DNA of 18,242 nt, from positions 1-18,242 of the forward strand of contig CAZXOP010000031.1 in NCBI GenBank assembly GCA_964642235.1, read 5' to 3'. How positions within the stretch are numbered: the first letter of the stretch is position 1; each line of letters begins with the position of its first letter. Positions 7,239 to 15,979 of this stretch are shown here, piece after piece. This DNA is from CAYSND01 sp964642235. Its GTDB lineage: Bacteria > Bacteroidota > Bacteroidia > Bacteroidales > UBA932. The notes under the pieces are model-generated. The model was not told the origin of the DNA. It did not search any database and worked only from the letters and a program-made list of their open reading frames with translations. The position numbers and the translations under genes are program-made.

Positions 7239-9623
7239 TTAGGGTAAAAAACGATATATCCGGCCATTTTTATCAAACTGCTCTAATAGTGCCATAGCTT
7301 CATTGTGCTCCATTTTGTTCTCAGATGTTAAGTAACAATATATGTTAGCAAATTCATTATAGATGTTGGTAGCAAATATTCCCGGATCGTCCGTCCCAAT
7401 AACAATCGGGGGGATCATTTTTCCTTCTTTATCCCAATTAACCCAATTCCATAGATGATATGTACCAAAATTATGATGATGCCCAATTCTCACATTGCTT
7501 GTAGGCAGTGTTTCTATTACGATTTCTCTATCGTGAAGAAATTTTAATGTAAGAAGCTGCATTTTTTCAAACTCTTCACTTGAAAACTGTTCAAATATAT
7601 CTAATTCAATTACTTCACCGTATTTTCCTCTAAATTCTTTACTGTGGTATTGGTTAAATAATTTAAAAGATTGATTTTTACCACAATCACGCACTTTTAC
7701 ATTTCTCTCTATATCACACCATTCATCATTATCAAAAACATCTGACACTCTTGCTCTATCTATTGAAGTATAATTAAGAAGCATCGGACAATACTTTCTC
7801 ATAAGCCATGCTTCTATAATTACACGAGTCGGATATGAATACTGATATATATCACAACACAGTTCTTGAATTTTACTCTCTAAAAAAGGGAGAAGCGGCG
7901 TTAGAGTGCTCTCCTTCTCGATGGTAATTAAATGATATGCAAATACAAGATTATCAAGGCTTTCTCCTTTACTTATGAAAATTTTCTTACCAACACTATC
8001 ACCCCACTGTTTGGTAGAGAGTCCCATTGCCGTTCCATGCCCAATTCTATCACCATGTCTTAACTCACAAAATTCGACAGCCTCATAAATAGCCCTTAAT
8101 CCACTCAATATATGGAAGAAATCCTCCCCTGCATGGTATGTAAAATATTGCAAGCCCTTACGCCTCAAATATCTAAATGCAGGCGCGAAAACATCTGGTG
8201 GAGCATCAAATTCACTTGCAGCAGCATCGGCAGCCACCAAATTACTAACTAAAGGCGACCTGTTTTTTATCATCAGCCCTAATACCATTGCTTTATTCCA
8301 CACACTATTTCTAAGTACTTTATGCCTTATATACCGATCCTCACCTTTATCTCTCTCCTTAATGAAGTGGGCTATCAATCTTAATTCAGGTTCTTCCTTA
8401 ATTATAGAACTTTTTCTAAGATTTTTTATCAAACTATCCCACCCTTTATTTATATCAGTAAGTATTTTTTCATTTTGTCTTTCTGTCTTTTTTGGGGAAA
8501 ATCTCCCCTCTATGTACTTAATATTTCGCCTCTCATTACCGTGAAGTTGTAAAAAACGAGCAGAATACCCTGCCTCACTATTTTCCCTAAGATCATTCAA
8601 TGTTACTTTTTGGAATTGTTCAAATCCATATTGATGCTTTTGATGTACCAATAGCCTATTAACAACCCCTAAAATCAATATATAAAAATGAAACAATGAT
8701 GAGCTTGATTCTCTTGGATTATTATTTAGCTCATTAAACATTAGGAGATACATCAATGCTTCTAACGGCATCCAATTTTCGCTTTCATCACTATACTCTG
8801 CAAACAAGTGCCTAAAAGGGTGATCCGAATGACCACTATCTCTACTTAAAATTTGAGATAGTAGAGATTCTGATGATTTGACAGGTTCTACTAAATGTTT
8901 ACAAAAAAGAATATCGAAAAAATAGCTGCGAATTTTTCGGGCAATTTTAAATAGTTCATCGTATCTCAATCCAATGCCACTAAGCAATTCTTGTTCCAAC
9001 TGTTCTGCTACTAATTTTTCTTCTTTATAAGCAGAAGATATGTTTTTTTGAGCCTTATCAGGATGCCTCAATAAATCCTGCCAAACAATATCCACTTCAG
9101 TAATTCCACTAAGATGGGCATGTAAATCATGTAACCCATTACTTTGAGAGATATACTGTTCGAGTTGTTTTATATATGGATGCGGTAATGAAGTATATAT
9201 AAAATTAGGACAAATATGTTCTTCATGATATTTATGCATCCCTTTCAAACTAATGTCTAATATTGGCTCGACTCGACTAAGATAGGCTGCTTGGAGTAGT
9301 AATGGGGGGATATATGTAATTAACTCTTGCCACTTGTTCTGCATTTCCTGTTTTACATATATGTTATTTTCTCTTCGTTCGAGATATTGCTCTGCAAGAG
9401 TAGGTAATCCCCTTGCGAAAAGTTGAGGCAGGGAGTCTATTTTCTCCAAACTTTTAGTTTGATTCATACGATAGTAGTGATCCGGAATAGACCTATTCTC
9501 AGAACGCTCAAGTAAAAGTAGTCTTAGTTTAACATTATCGAACGAAACTATCTTCCCCGAACAATATTCCCTCAGTGACTCATGGTCACAAAGCAGGTGG
9601 CGTATAATAGAGTCCGTTACCAT
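7239..9623 (-). CDS. rdrB: RADAR system adenosine deaminase RdrB
   Basis: This 794-aa protein carries the complete metal-dependent adenosine deaminase signature, spread over a protein more than twice the length of a housekeeping deaminase: the zinc ligands in DLHAHLSG (His168, His170), YHAGED (His497 with catalytic Glu500), RIGHG (His529), ETLPTSN (704-710) and GTDDPG (Asp745, Asp746). Long inserts lie between the first motif and HAGED, and between RIGHG and LPTSN. That size, and the AAA+ partner gene 6 bp upstream, identify RdrB of the RADAR anti-phage system. RdrB forms a large hollow shell and deaminates adenosine to inosine; both RNA and free adenine nucleotides have been proposed as substrates. 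All metal and catalytic residues expected are present, so it should be active. No rdrC or rdrD accessory gene is seen. Confidence 0.93.
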   Translation of the reverse strand: MVTDSIIRHLLCDHESLREYCSGKIVSFDNVKLRLLLLERSENRSIPDHYYRMNQTKSLEKIDSLPQLFARGLPTLAEQYLERRENNIYVKQEMQNKWQELITYIPPLLLQAAYLSRVEPILDISLKGMHKYHEEHICPNFIYTSLPHPYIKQLEQYISQSNGLHDLHAHLSGITEVDIVWQDLLRHPDKAQKNISSAYKEEKLVAEQLEQELLSGIGLRYDELFKIARKIRSYFFDILFCKHLVEPVKSSESLLSQILSRDSGHSDHPFRHLFAEYSDESENWMPLEALMYLLMFNELNNNPRESSSSLFHFYILILGVVNRLLVHQKHQYGFEQFQKVTLNDLRENSEAGYSARFLQLHGNERRNIKYIEGRFSPKKTERQNEKILTDINKGWDSLIKNLRKSSIIKEEPELRLIAHFIKERDKGEDRYIRHKVLRNSVWNKAMVLGLMIKNRSPLVSNLVAADAAASEFDAPPDVFAPAFRYLRRKGLQYFTYHAGEDFFHILSGLRAIYEAVEFCELRHGDRIGHGTAMGLSTKQWGDSVGKKIFISKGESLDNLVFAYHLITIEKESTLTPLLPFLESKIQELCCDIYQYSYPTRVIIEAWLMRKYCPMLLNYTSIDRARVSDVFDNDEWCDIERNVKVRDCGKNQSFKLFNQYHSKEFRGKYGEVIELDIFEQFSSEEFEKMQLLTLKFLHDREIVIETLPTSNVRIGHHHNFGTYHLWNWVNWDKEGKMIPPIVIGTDDPGIFATNIYNEFANIYCYLTSENKMEHNEAMALLEQFDKNGRIYRFLP

Positions 9624-9629
9624 CTAATA

Positions 9630-12254
9630 TCATTTTGATTTAACAGGCTTTTTAGTTCCTTCAGCCTTTTTAGCCTTTTCAGTCTTTTTATCTCCTTCGA
9701 ATTTGACTCGAACTGAATTTAATTCTTCACAAATTGATCTACTAAGAACTTCTTCAACAAAGGCTGCTTCTGCTGAATTTTTCCCTATAAATGATATCAA
9801 ATTATTCTCTAAATTTTTATCTAAATTTTTATCTATATATAAAAGGAATAAAGGGCATGAAAGCATCCACCTTGAGAAGATGAGTGAGTCTCTATCTATA
9901 TTAGCCTTATTTATCTTATCTAAGTTTTCAATGAATAAATTACCAGAAGTAATAGGATTGTCATTGTTTAATCCTATATTTTCTGTAATCTTCTCTCTTG
10001 CATCCTCAATTAAAATAGCGTTCATCAATGCAATAATACGCCTATGCATAGCATGTCCTAACTTATTCATTTCATTTTTTTTCATCTCCTTTATACTCAA
10101 ACTTTCTATGCTTTGCAGGGCATAAAAGAGACGAGTTGATATTTTACCCAAAACATGTGGGGAAACTACTATTAATAGGTTTGTATCTAACCATGTAGTT
10201 AAAAGATTTGATAAATCTTTCTCTTCCCCTGTGCCTTTTCCTTCCTCTTTTGTTTTATTCGAATTACTATCAGAATCCTCATCTTCATCCACAGTATATT
10301 TAGATATGTCACTTGGTTCCGATGGGGCTAAGTATGTGCTTATTTGAGCCATCTGTTCTATCGATTTTCCTATTTCATCTTTAGAGACTGTATGTACTCT
10401 AATCACCTCTGATATAGCACCTAATAAGGCATAAATAGAATATGTCAGTGTCGTCATCTGTCTGCGATCATATTTAATCATAAATGCCGGAAGATATGCC
10501 ACTTGCCGGGCTAACTGAGATTTACCCTTAAACGCAGCGTCCAGTTTTTCATTAGCATCTTCTTTTTTAGCGCGTTCTTTTAAGCCATAAAGAGAGAGAC
10601 TCCCAATGTATGGTTTATTATTTTCCTTCTTACTTTTGTCATTAAAGTTTTGGAACACCCTCATAAAAGAGGTTGTATAACACATACTATCTCTCATATT
10701 CTTATCCTGCAATAACCTTGCATATTTTATCAAATTTTCTATTCCTATAAGACTATCGTCATCTTTTAGTATGGCTTCACTCTTATGGTTATACCCTGTA
10801 AAACTTAGAAGATTACGAATGTATCCGATTCTTGTAAAATAATCAAATATAAGATACTTATTCTTATTAACCGACTCACTAAACAGCATACTAAGTCCTA
10901 ACAGACAGCTATTTAGACTCGCCTCTGAAGTTGTTGGCTGTAACTGATATGCCTCGTTTAATAATCTATTCTCAACTAATGCTTTTAAAGTGATTATACT
11001 TAGCTGTTTAGGTAGCGTAGATGCCAATTCTATATCAATCTCCTTTTCATAAAAATCGCTTAGAAAAACATCGACCATTTCTTTGCCAACATTATCTTTT
11101 AACTCTCCACTATTGGAATATTTAGTCATGAATTGGATTTGTGTCCTTAAAGGAAGATTCATAATAAATGAGAGATAAGACTCTTGCTGATATGAATTTC
11201 TAACACCAAAATGTTCTAAGATTTTAACATAATATTTTTTTAATGATTTGTCTTCTTCTTTTTCTACTATATCTACTAAATCTATCTTCCCAGAATACAT
11301 AGTTATCATTTCATACATGCTCCTGAGTTTATAACGATACTGTGGCTTCAAAACTTTTTGAAGGTATTGGCTCTCCATTTCAGTTACTAATTTATCATAA
11401 CTCCCCATTCTTTTTAGTTCTTCACCTTCATTTTTCATCAAAGCCTTTCCGAAATTTTTCCACTGTTTCTTCCTGATTGCCTTTGAAAAAAGTCTTAAAT
11501 CACCGGTAACAATAGTGATAATGTGGGGAGTGGTAAGATATTTACGAACTGTCTCAAGAAGGGGCCACCCTTTTGCGAAGTCAATATCTATATCGTCCAA
11601 CATAAGGAGATAAACCTTTCTTCCCAATATTTCAAGCGATTTTTTAACTACTTCATTGAAATTATCTGACAGACTCATCGCCGACTGTACACTTTTCAAT
11701 CCTTTATCCATTATAAATTCCGGATCTTGCCAACTCTCCATAGTGCCTCCTACACCATCCAATGTGGGTAATCCGGCTGATAGCTTTTTTAGTAATTCGC
11801 GCCACTCCTTCTTTTTGCAGTAGTTTTTATCATAAGGGTTACAGTCACTTGATTTTAATTTATCTTCCACTTTTTCATCTATCTGGGAGAGAATCGTAAG
11901 GAAAATATGCCCCTTCTCTTCAATCATCGTGGGGTCTATAATATTAATAACCTCTATCTCTTTATTATTTTTACACTCTGAAGCTAATGAGTAGAGAAAG
12001 GAGGTCTTTCCACTCCCTCGACTTCCATAAATCGTAATGGTATCTAACTTTCCTGTACCATCCTCTTCATATTTCTCATCATTTTTTATATTATTAACTC
12101 TCTCTTCAATTAATGAGGCAACAGCATTAAACTCTCGATGGTGGATAATGTTATCGCCAACGAATTTACGAGCATTTGAACTCTCTTTTAAATTTATTTT
12201 AATAACCCTTTCTTGTTTAGATTTAGGATTAGGAATGTCATTTTTATCACTCAT
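9630..12254 (-). CDS. rdrA: RADAR system AAA+ ATPase RdrA
   Basis: An 874-aa P-loop ATPase. Walker A is GSRGSGKTS (77-85), Walker B is YLLMLDDIDID (215-225) with Asp220-Asp221, and a sensor-1-like strand IITIVTGD lies at 245-252, a KAP/STAND-like AAA+ core. The remaining 600 residues are helical with no recognised domain, and the C-terminus is a Lys-rich tail. Gene order, length and the adjoining giant deaminase match RdrA, the oligomeric ATPase that senses infection and acts with the RdrB shell. The gene follows the terminator of the lipoprotein operon with only 38 bp between hairpin and start, and no -7 element could be seen there. The stop is 6 bp before rdrB, so the two are one transcription unit. 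Confidence 0.92.
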   Translation of the reverse strand: MSDKNDIPNPKSKQERVIKINLKESSNARKFVGDNIIHHREFNAVASLIEERVNNIKNDEKYEEDGTGKLDTITIYGSRGSGKTSFLYSLASECKNNKEIEVINIIDPTMIEEKGHIFLTILSQIDEKVEDKLKSSDCNPYDKNYCKKKEWRELLKKLSAGLPTLDGVGGTMESWQDPEFIMDKGLKSVQSAMSLSDNFNEVVKKSLEILGRKVYLLMLDDIDIDFAKGWPLLETVRKYLTTPHIITIVTGDLRLFSKAIRKKQWKNFGKALMKNEGEELKRMGSYDKLVTEMESQYLQKVLKPQYRYKLRSMYEMITMYSGKIDLVDIVEKEEDKSLKKYYVKILEHFGVRNSYQQESYLSFIMNLPLRTQIQFMTKYSNSGELKDNVGKEMVDVFLSDFYEKEIDIELASTLPKQLSIITLKALVENRLLNEAYQLQPTTSEASLNSCLLGLSMLFSESVNKNKYLIFDYFTRIGYIRNLLSFTGYNHKSEAILKDDDSLIGIENLIKYARLLQDKNMRDSMCYTTSFMRVFQNFNDKSKKENNKPYIGSLSLYGLKERAKKEDANEKLDAAFKGKSQLARQVAYLPAFMIKYDRRQMTTLTYSIYALLGAISEVIRVHTVSKDEIGKSIEQMAQISTYLAPSEPSDISKYTVDEDEDSDSNSNKTKEEGKGTGEEKDLSNLLTTWLDTNLLIVVSPHVLGKISTRLFYALQSIESLSIKEMKKNEMNKLGHAMHRRIIALMNAILIEDAREKITENIGLNNDNPITSGNLFIENLDKINKANIDRDSLIFSRWMLSCPLFLLYIDKNLDKNLENNLISFIGKNSAEAAFVEEVLSRSICEELNSVRVKFEGDKKTEKAKKAEGTKKPVKSK

Positions 12255-12269
12255 ATATTTTTGGGTTTA

Positions 12270-12333
12270 TATTTTTTTTAAAAAAACTTGGTCGTTTTTG
12301 TCAAGTGGGCTTTAATGCCCACTGACAAAAACG
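12270..12333 (-). terminator. Rho-independent terminator after the lipoprotein operon
   Basis: Bases 12293-12310 and 12317-12333 form a 17-bp stem (CGTTTTTGTCA, one bulged A at 12304, GTGGGC) with a 6-nt loop. On the minus strand it is followed after 5 nt by a run of seven T. It lies between the FISUMP lipoprotein stop and rdrA. Confidence 0.8.
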
Positions 12334-12339
12334 ATGATG

Positions 12340-12374
12340 ATTTAATACTCCTCCCTTCGCATGGAGTATTAAAT
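12340..12374. repeat. Perfect 12-bp inverted repeat overlapping the lipoprotein stop codon
   Basis: ATTTAATACTCC (12340-12351) is the exact complement of GGAGTATTAAAT (12363-12374), with an 11-nt loop. The right arm contains the stop codon at 12369-12371. Without a T-run it is a poor terminator. Its place directly behind the suspected variable region resembles the hairpin/cruciform that aids target recognition in diversity-generating retroelements. Confidence 0.8.
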
Positions 12375-13961
12375 CTTGACGCACCGAACGGAATAGCCGG
12401 TCGCACGGAAATAGTTAGTCATGAACGAATCGCCACTGTAGAAGTACCAGTAACGAGCAAGCGCACCATCGACACCACTCGACCAGTAGCTGCTGCTGTA
12501 GCCACGACCGTACTCGGAACCATCGCGATCGCGGCGCCCTGCGGCAGGGAAGAAGAGACCGGCTTTGCTCCAACCATTAAGACCTGAAGTGGAACCATGG
12601 GTTTCGTTGGTAGTCCAACTTCCACCACTCAAATTCTGGAAAGCAGTCCATTCAGCATCTGTAGGAACACGCCATCCGGAAGGACAAGGGTCATAAGCGG
12701 TATTAACAGGAGAAGCATCAGTGCCACTGTTCCATAACTTATCCTTATCACCCTGAACAGTGGGATTATTACACCAATCATAAGGAGAATCATAAGCGGT
12801 GTAGAATTTATTAGCATTGACAGGGAGATTCGCATTGACAGCAGAGGTGAGACCGGAAACGTTAGTAGGTGCACCGCTTGCATCAGTACTATAACCCTGA
12901 CCATATTTACGACCCCACTGATAAAGTTTACCATAAGGGTAACCTTTAGTCTCTCCACTTGCAGCTTCATATCCGCAGTTCACTGGGGCAAAGTATTTAA
13001 CTCCAAGTGTCCCACCCAAATCGACAGGGATACCCTTTCCATAATTAACACTATTATCTATGTATGTGGGAACGGTGAAAGTTTCACACTCTAATTCGGG
13101 CATATTTAAGCGTCTTGAACGACCTATATTCTGGATATGAGTAGTAGTCTTTAACATCTCTTTGCCTTCCATGTTATTATTAATAATAACTGTTAATTTA
13201 TTATCAGAAGATACGGAAAAAGGGGGAACGACTATATAAAACGATTTAGGGGAGGTGGTTAACTCTACCCCTTCTACCCCTAAATCTAACATAACCCCAT
13301 CGTTAGAACTTGCCACCATAACTATCTCTGGTGCACCTGAACCATAATTCATAGCTACAGTAGCAGCTCCACTAAGTTTAGACTTCTCACTGATAAGAAC
13401 GATAGACCTTATTTTCTTAATGCCTTCTGAGACCTTTAGATCCAATTTAATCAGACCACAAAGATTTTTAAACTCTAAATCTCCACCAGAGGTGGTGTAA
13501 GCCACTGCCGGATTCACTCCATCGACTATATTATTCTCTTTATAGCTCTGAATAAGAGGGAGCGTAAAAGAGATTACAGGTTTTCCAGATGTATGAGTTA
13601 TAGAGACAGCACTTGAATAGGGATAAAAAGCATAATAGGTATTTACAGCTTTTATACCACCGTCAAATAAACCATTAGAAGTGCCTGCTCCTTCAATAAG
13701 TGGAAAAAGATTATTTGCGACATTAGTACCATTAAACAGAGAAATAGCATCACCGTAACTCCATAAAATGGGGGTAATACCTGTTTCGCTATCTTTACCA
13801 CCAAAATAAGTTTTAGTTTCAAGTAACGGCTGCTCTGTACTCCCTCTTAATGTGGTTTTAACGATAGGCTCTATATCTGTTTTTACTTGAGTACATGATA
13901 TTAATAATAGAAAAAACCCACCTATTAATATTCCTCTTTTTATATTGATTATTGTATTCAT
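12369..13961 (-). CDS. Fimbrillin-like lipoprotein with C-terminal FISUMP domain (likely variable surface protein)
   Basis: A 530-aa surface lipoprotein. The signal peptide ends in LLLISC with Cys23. Residues about 30-300 have the Mfa/fimbrillin-like pattern seen in Bacteroidales adhesins (LETKT near the start, then ILWSYGDAISLF, YYAFYPYS, FKNLCGLIKLDL, SFYIVVPP). After a linker comes a Fib_succ_major (FISUMP) domain: YPYGKLYQWGRKYGQG, DPCPSGWRVPTDAEW, FFPAAG and a C-terminal GYSVRCVK. FISUMP has a C-type-lectin-like fold and suits ligand binding at the cell surface. It lies 25 bp downstream of a paralogue with the same layout. The last 55 codons differ sharply in base composition from the rest of the gene; see the variable-region entry. 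Confidence 0.88.
   Translation of the reverse strand: MNTIINIKRGILIGGFFLLLISCTQVKTDIEPIVKTTLRGSTEQPLLETKTYFGGKDSETGITPILWSYGDAISLFNGTNVANNLFPLIEGAGTSNGLFDGGIKAVNTYYAFYPYSSAVSITHTSGKPVISFTLPLIQSYKENNIVDGVNPAVAYTTSGGDLEFKNLCGLIKLDLKVSEGIKKIRSIVLISEKSKLSGAATVAMNYGSGAPEIVMVASSNDGVMLDLGVEGVELTTSPKSFYIVVPPFSVSSDNKLTVIINNNMEGKEMLKTTTHIQNIGRSRRLNMPELECETFTVPTYIDNSVNYGKGIPVDLGGTLGVKYFAPVNCGYEAASGETKGYPYGKLYQWGRKYGQGYSTDASGAPTNVSGLTSAVNANLPVNANKFYTAYDSPYDWCNNPTVQGDKDKLWNSGTDASPVNTAYDPCPSGWRVPTDAEWTAFQNLSGGSWTTNETHGSTSGLNGWSKAGLFFPAAGRRDRDGSEYGRGYSSSYWSSGVDGALARYWYFYSGDSFMTNYFRATGYSVRCVKI
12384..12536 (-). other. Candidate diversity-generating-retroelement variable region (VR)
   Basis: Codons 476-526 of the lipoprotein gene form a patch visibly richer in G+C than the surrounding gene. 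Surface-loop codons are mostly TAC, AGC, TTC, GAT and CTT, as expected when AAC/AAT codons of a template repeat are copied with mutated adenines; framework residues (Trp-Ser-Ser, Gly, Arg) are kept. It sits at the extreme C-terminus of a C-type-lectin-fold domain, the usual VR place, and is followed within 12 bp by a perfect inverted repeat. No template repeat or reverse transcriptase was found in the window, so any retroelement would act from elsewhere. Confidence 0.45.
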
Positions 13962-13986
13962 ATTTTAATAATTTTAAATATTCTAT

Positions 13987-15639
13987 TTACCAACCACCAT
14001 TATCATCACCCATCCCTTCTCCGCCTCCTGAGGAAGAGACACCTCGAATACAGCGGACTGTGTATCCTTGAGCACGGTAAAAATTAGAGATATCGACAGA
14101 CCCTCTATTTAAGCATAAGTAAAAAGAACTATTGCTGTTAGGTGTACTCGACCAATAGTAGCCGTAGTTACCTCTGTTGTAGGAACTGCCGTTGTGATAG
14201 GAACAATAACCGGCAGCAGGAAGAAAAATGGCACCACTCATCCCTGAGGCGTAAGCCATACTTCCACTAAACCATCTTCCATTCTGACCATCCTTAGTAG
14301 TCCAAGAAGATTTATTGGCATATAATGCCACTAACTCTGCATTAGTAGGAACACGCCAACCATCCGGACATGGATCATTAACTGTCTTAAAAGGAGCAGC
14401 CCCTGTACCACTATTCCACAATTTACTATCCTGTGGAGAGAGCCAATCAAAAGGATATGATGAAGCTTTAAAAAACTTATTCCTTCGAGAATATGCTTGA
14501 CCATAGCTCTCATATACGGGTCCTTCCACTATATCTGCATCTGAAAGAAAAGTGGCGTCATTTGCATTATACCCCTGACCATATTTCCTTCCCCATTGAT
14601 AGAGTTTACCATAAGGGTAACCTTTCTGTGTCTCACTTACATAAGGCTCATATCCACAGTTAACAGGGGCAATATATCTAAATCCCAATACATTATCCAA
14701 GAATACAGAACATCCTTTTCCCCTATCTACTCCGTTCTCCACATAGCTATATTGGCGAAAAGGGACATTATCTGAATATTCAAAAGGTGGCATAGAGAGA
14801 ATCTTAGAACGAACTATACTGTTTTCGCTCTTATCAGAAGCTCTCTGTATCATACACCCCTCCTCACCTTCAATATAAACAGTAAAGTCTTTCGCAGCAC
14901 AAGTAGTAGGGGGAACGATTATATAAAATGTCTTAGGAGTCGTAGTTAATTCTACTCCCTCTCCAACATCTAATGTTACATTCCTTTGCTGAAGACTACC
15001 ATATCTCTCTAATATCGGGGCAGAAGCATAATTCATTTTCACTGTAAAGTCTCCACTAATATATTCATTTGATAAGACTACTATCTTTTTTATCTTCTTT
15101 GTTCCACTTACTACCTTTAACTGAAGTTTTAAGAGACCACAGAGGTTTTTAAAAGCAAGTGCACCATTATTAGTAGTGTAAGCCACAGAGGGAAATGCCC
15201 CATTGGCAAAACTTCCTTCTTTATAGCTCTGAACAGATGGGATAGTAAAATTTAGGCATTGGACACCACTAACCCTGCTCATCGTTACATTAAAGGCAGG
15301 AGATAAGGGGTAAAAAGCATAGACAGCCGAATACTCCTCTTCTGAAGGGATACCGCTAAATTTACCACTATTAGTTCCGGCACCCGTTTTAAGAATATAT
15401 TCACATTTATAGGTATTTACCTCGAAAAAGAGAGCTATCTTATCCCCTTCACTCCATAATATCTGATTAGCGGGAGAGGCTCCAAGTGAAGTCTTAGTCT
15501 CAGGAATAGGTTGCTCTACAAAGGCAGTTATAAGAGAAGGATTCCCCTGAAGAGGAAGTCCTTCCTTCTTATTACAACTCGTTATTAAAATTAAAAGTGT
15601 CAAAAGTGCAGTAGCACATCTCATTTTAGTAAGTTTCAT
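13987..15639 (-). CDS. Fimbrillin-like lipoprotein with FISUMP domain
   Basis: A 550-aa paralogue of the next gene. The signal peptide ends ILITSC with Cys22. The fimbrillin-like region shows PETKTSLG, ILWSEGDKIALFF, VYAFYPLSP, FKNLCGLLKLQLKV and TFYIIVPP. The FISUMP domain shows YPYGKLYQWGRKYGQGY, DPCPDGWRVPTNAEL, FLPAAGY, YYWSSTP and GYTVRCIRG. Unlike the paralogue it continues past the domain with a Ser/Gly/Asp tail ending GMGDDNGGW. Its FISUMP end uses ordinary AT-rich codons and keeps several AAC/AAT codons, so it is either not a variable region or an unmutated one. It lies 24 bp behind the 55-aa gene, and the three probably form one operon. Confidence 0.87.
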   Translation of the reverse strand: MKLTKMRCATALLTLLILITSCNKKEGLPLQGNPSLITAFVEQPIPETKTSLGASPANQILWSEGDKIALFFEVNTYKCEYILKTGAGTNSGKFSGIPSEEEYSAVYAFYPLSPAFNVTMSRVSGVQCLNFTIPSVQSYKEGSFANGAFPSVAYTTNNGALAFKNLCGLLKLQLKVVSGTKKIKKIVVLSNEYISGDFTVKMNYASAPILERYGSLQQRNVTLDVGEGVELTTTPKTFYIIVPPTTCAAKDFTVYIEGEEGCMIQRASDKSENSIVRSKILSMPPFEYSDNVPFRQYSYVENGVDRGKGCSVFLDNVLGFRYIAPVNCGYEPYVSETQKGYPYGKLYQWGRKYGQGYNANDATFLSDADIVEGPVYESYGQAYSRRNKFFKASSYPFDWLSPQDSKLWNSGTGAAPFKTVNDPCPDGWRVPTNAELVALYANKSSWTTKDGQNGRWFSGSMAYASGMSGAIFLPAAGYCSYHNGSSYNRGNYGYYWSSTPNSNSSFYLCLNRGSVDISNFYRAQGYTVRCIRGVSSSGGGEGMGDDNGGW

Positions 15640-15663
15640 ATCGTTACTTTTTAAAATTAATAA

Positions 15664-15831
15664 TTACCAATCCCATGAACCGTTAAGAGGATCACCAAGG
15701 TCTTCAGCCGCTCCGTCTTGAGAAGAGGTCGCAAAACCTTTATCGACTTTAATTTCTAATACCTCTATCTCAGGAGAAGTATAATGAGAGATGTTAGGCT
15801 CTCTAAATCTGTTTTTGTCTGATTTAATCAT
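15664..15831 (-). CDS. Small 55-aa protein heading the lipoprotein operon
   Basis: An ATG at 15829-15831 opens 55 codons ending at TAA (15664-15666). The protein begins MIKSDKNRFREPNISHY, continues YTSPEIEVLEIKVDKGFATS and ends in an acidic, Gly/Trp-rich tail (DPLNGSWDW). Short proteins with a Pro-Glu-(V/I)-x-(V/L)-(L/F)-E-(I/V) core and a Gly/Asp/Trp tail are common in front of Bacteroidales surface-lipoprotein operons; their function is not known. It has no signal peptide or membrane segment. The spacing of 24 bp to the next gene, the same strand and the codon pattern support it as a real gene. The Trp-ended acidic tail resembles the end of the 550-aa lipoprotein. Confidence 0.65.
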   Translation of the reverse strand: MIKSDKNRFREPNISHYTSPEIEVLEIKVDKGFATSSQDGAAEDLGDPLNGSWDW

Positions 15832-15890
15832 AAGCTATATATTTTAAGATTCTTGGATGTCGATGAGAATAGGACATAGGAATCCCTCCC

Positions 15891-15979
15891 CTCTTGGATA
15901 AGAGAGTGGATTGCGGAACGAAATAGAGGGGTATAACGCACTTCGTGCGTGAAAGAGGTTTTTACGCCCCCCGCGTAAA
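15891..15979. repeat. Three short hairpins in the operon leader region
   Basis: Within 90 bp there are three perfect small inverted repeats: CTCTT-GGAT-AAGAG (15891-15904), ACGCAC-TTC-GTGCGT (15936-15950) and TTTACGC-CCCCC-GCGTAAA (15961-15979). They lie between the presumed promoter (16057) and the 55-aa gene. They may be a structured leader RNA or a dispersed palindromic element. The 15832-16056 interval holds no convincing gene. Confidence 0.6.

Noticed and set aside
14040..14215. The FISUMP end of the 550-aa lipoprotein as a second variable region or as the template repeat.
   Set aside because: It shares only short stretches with 12384-12536, has AT-rich ordinary codons and does not differ from it solely at adenines, so it cannot be the template; evidence for a second variable region is too weak.
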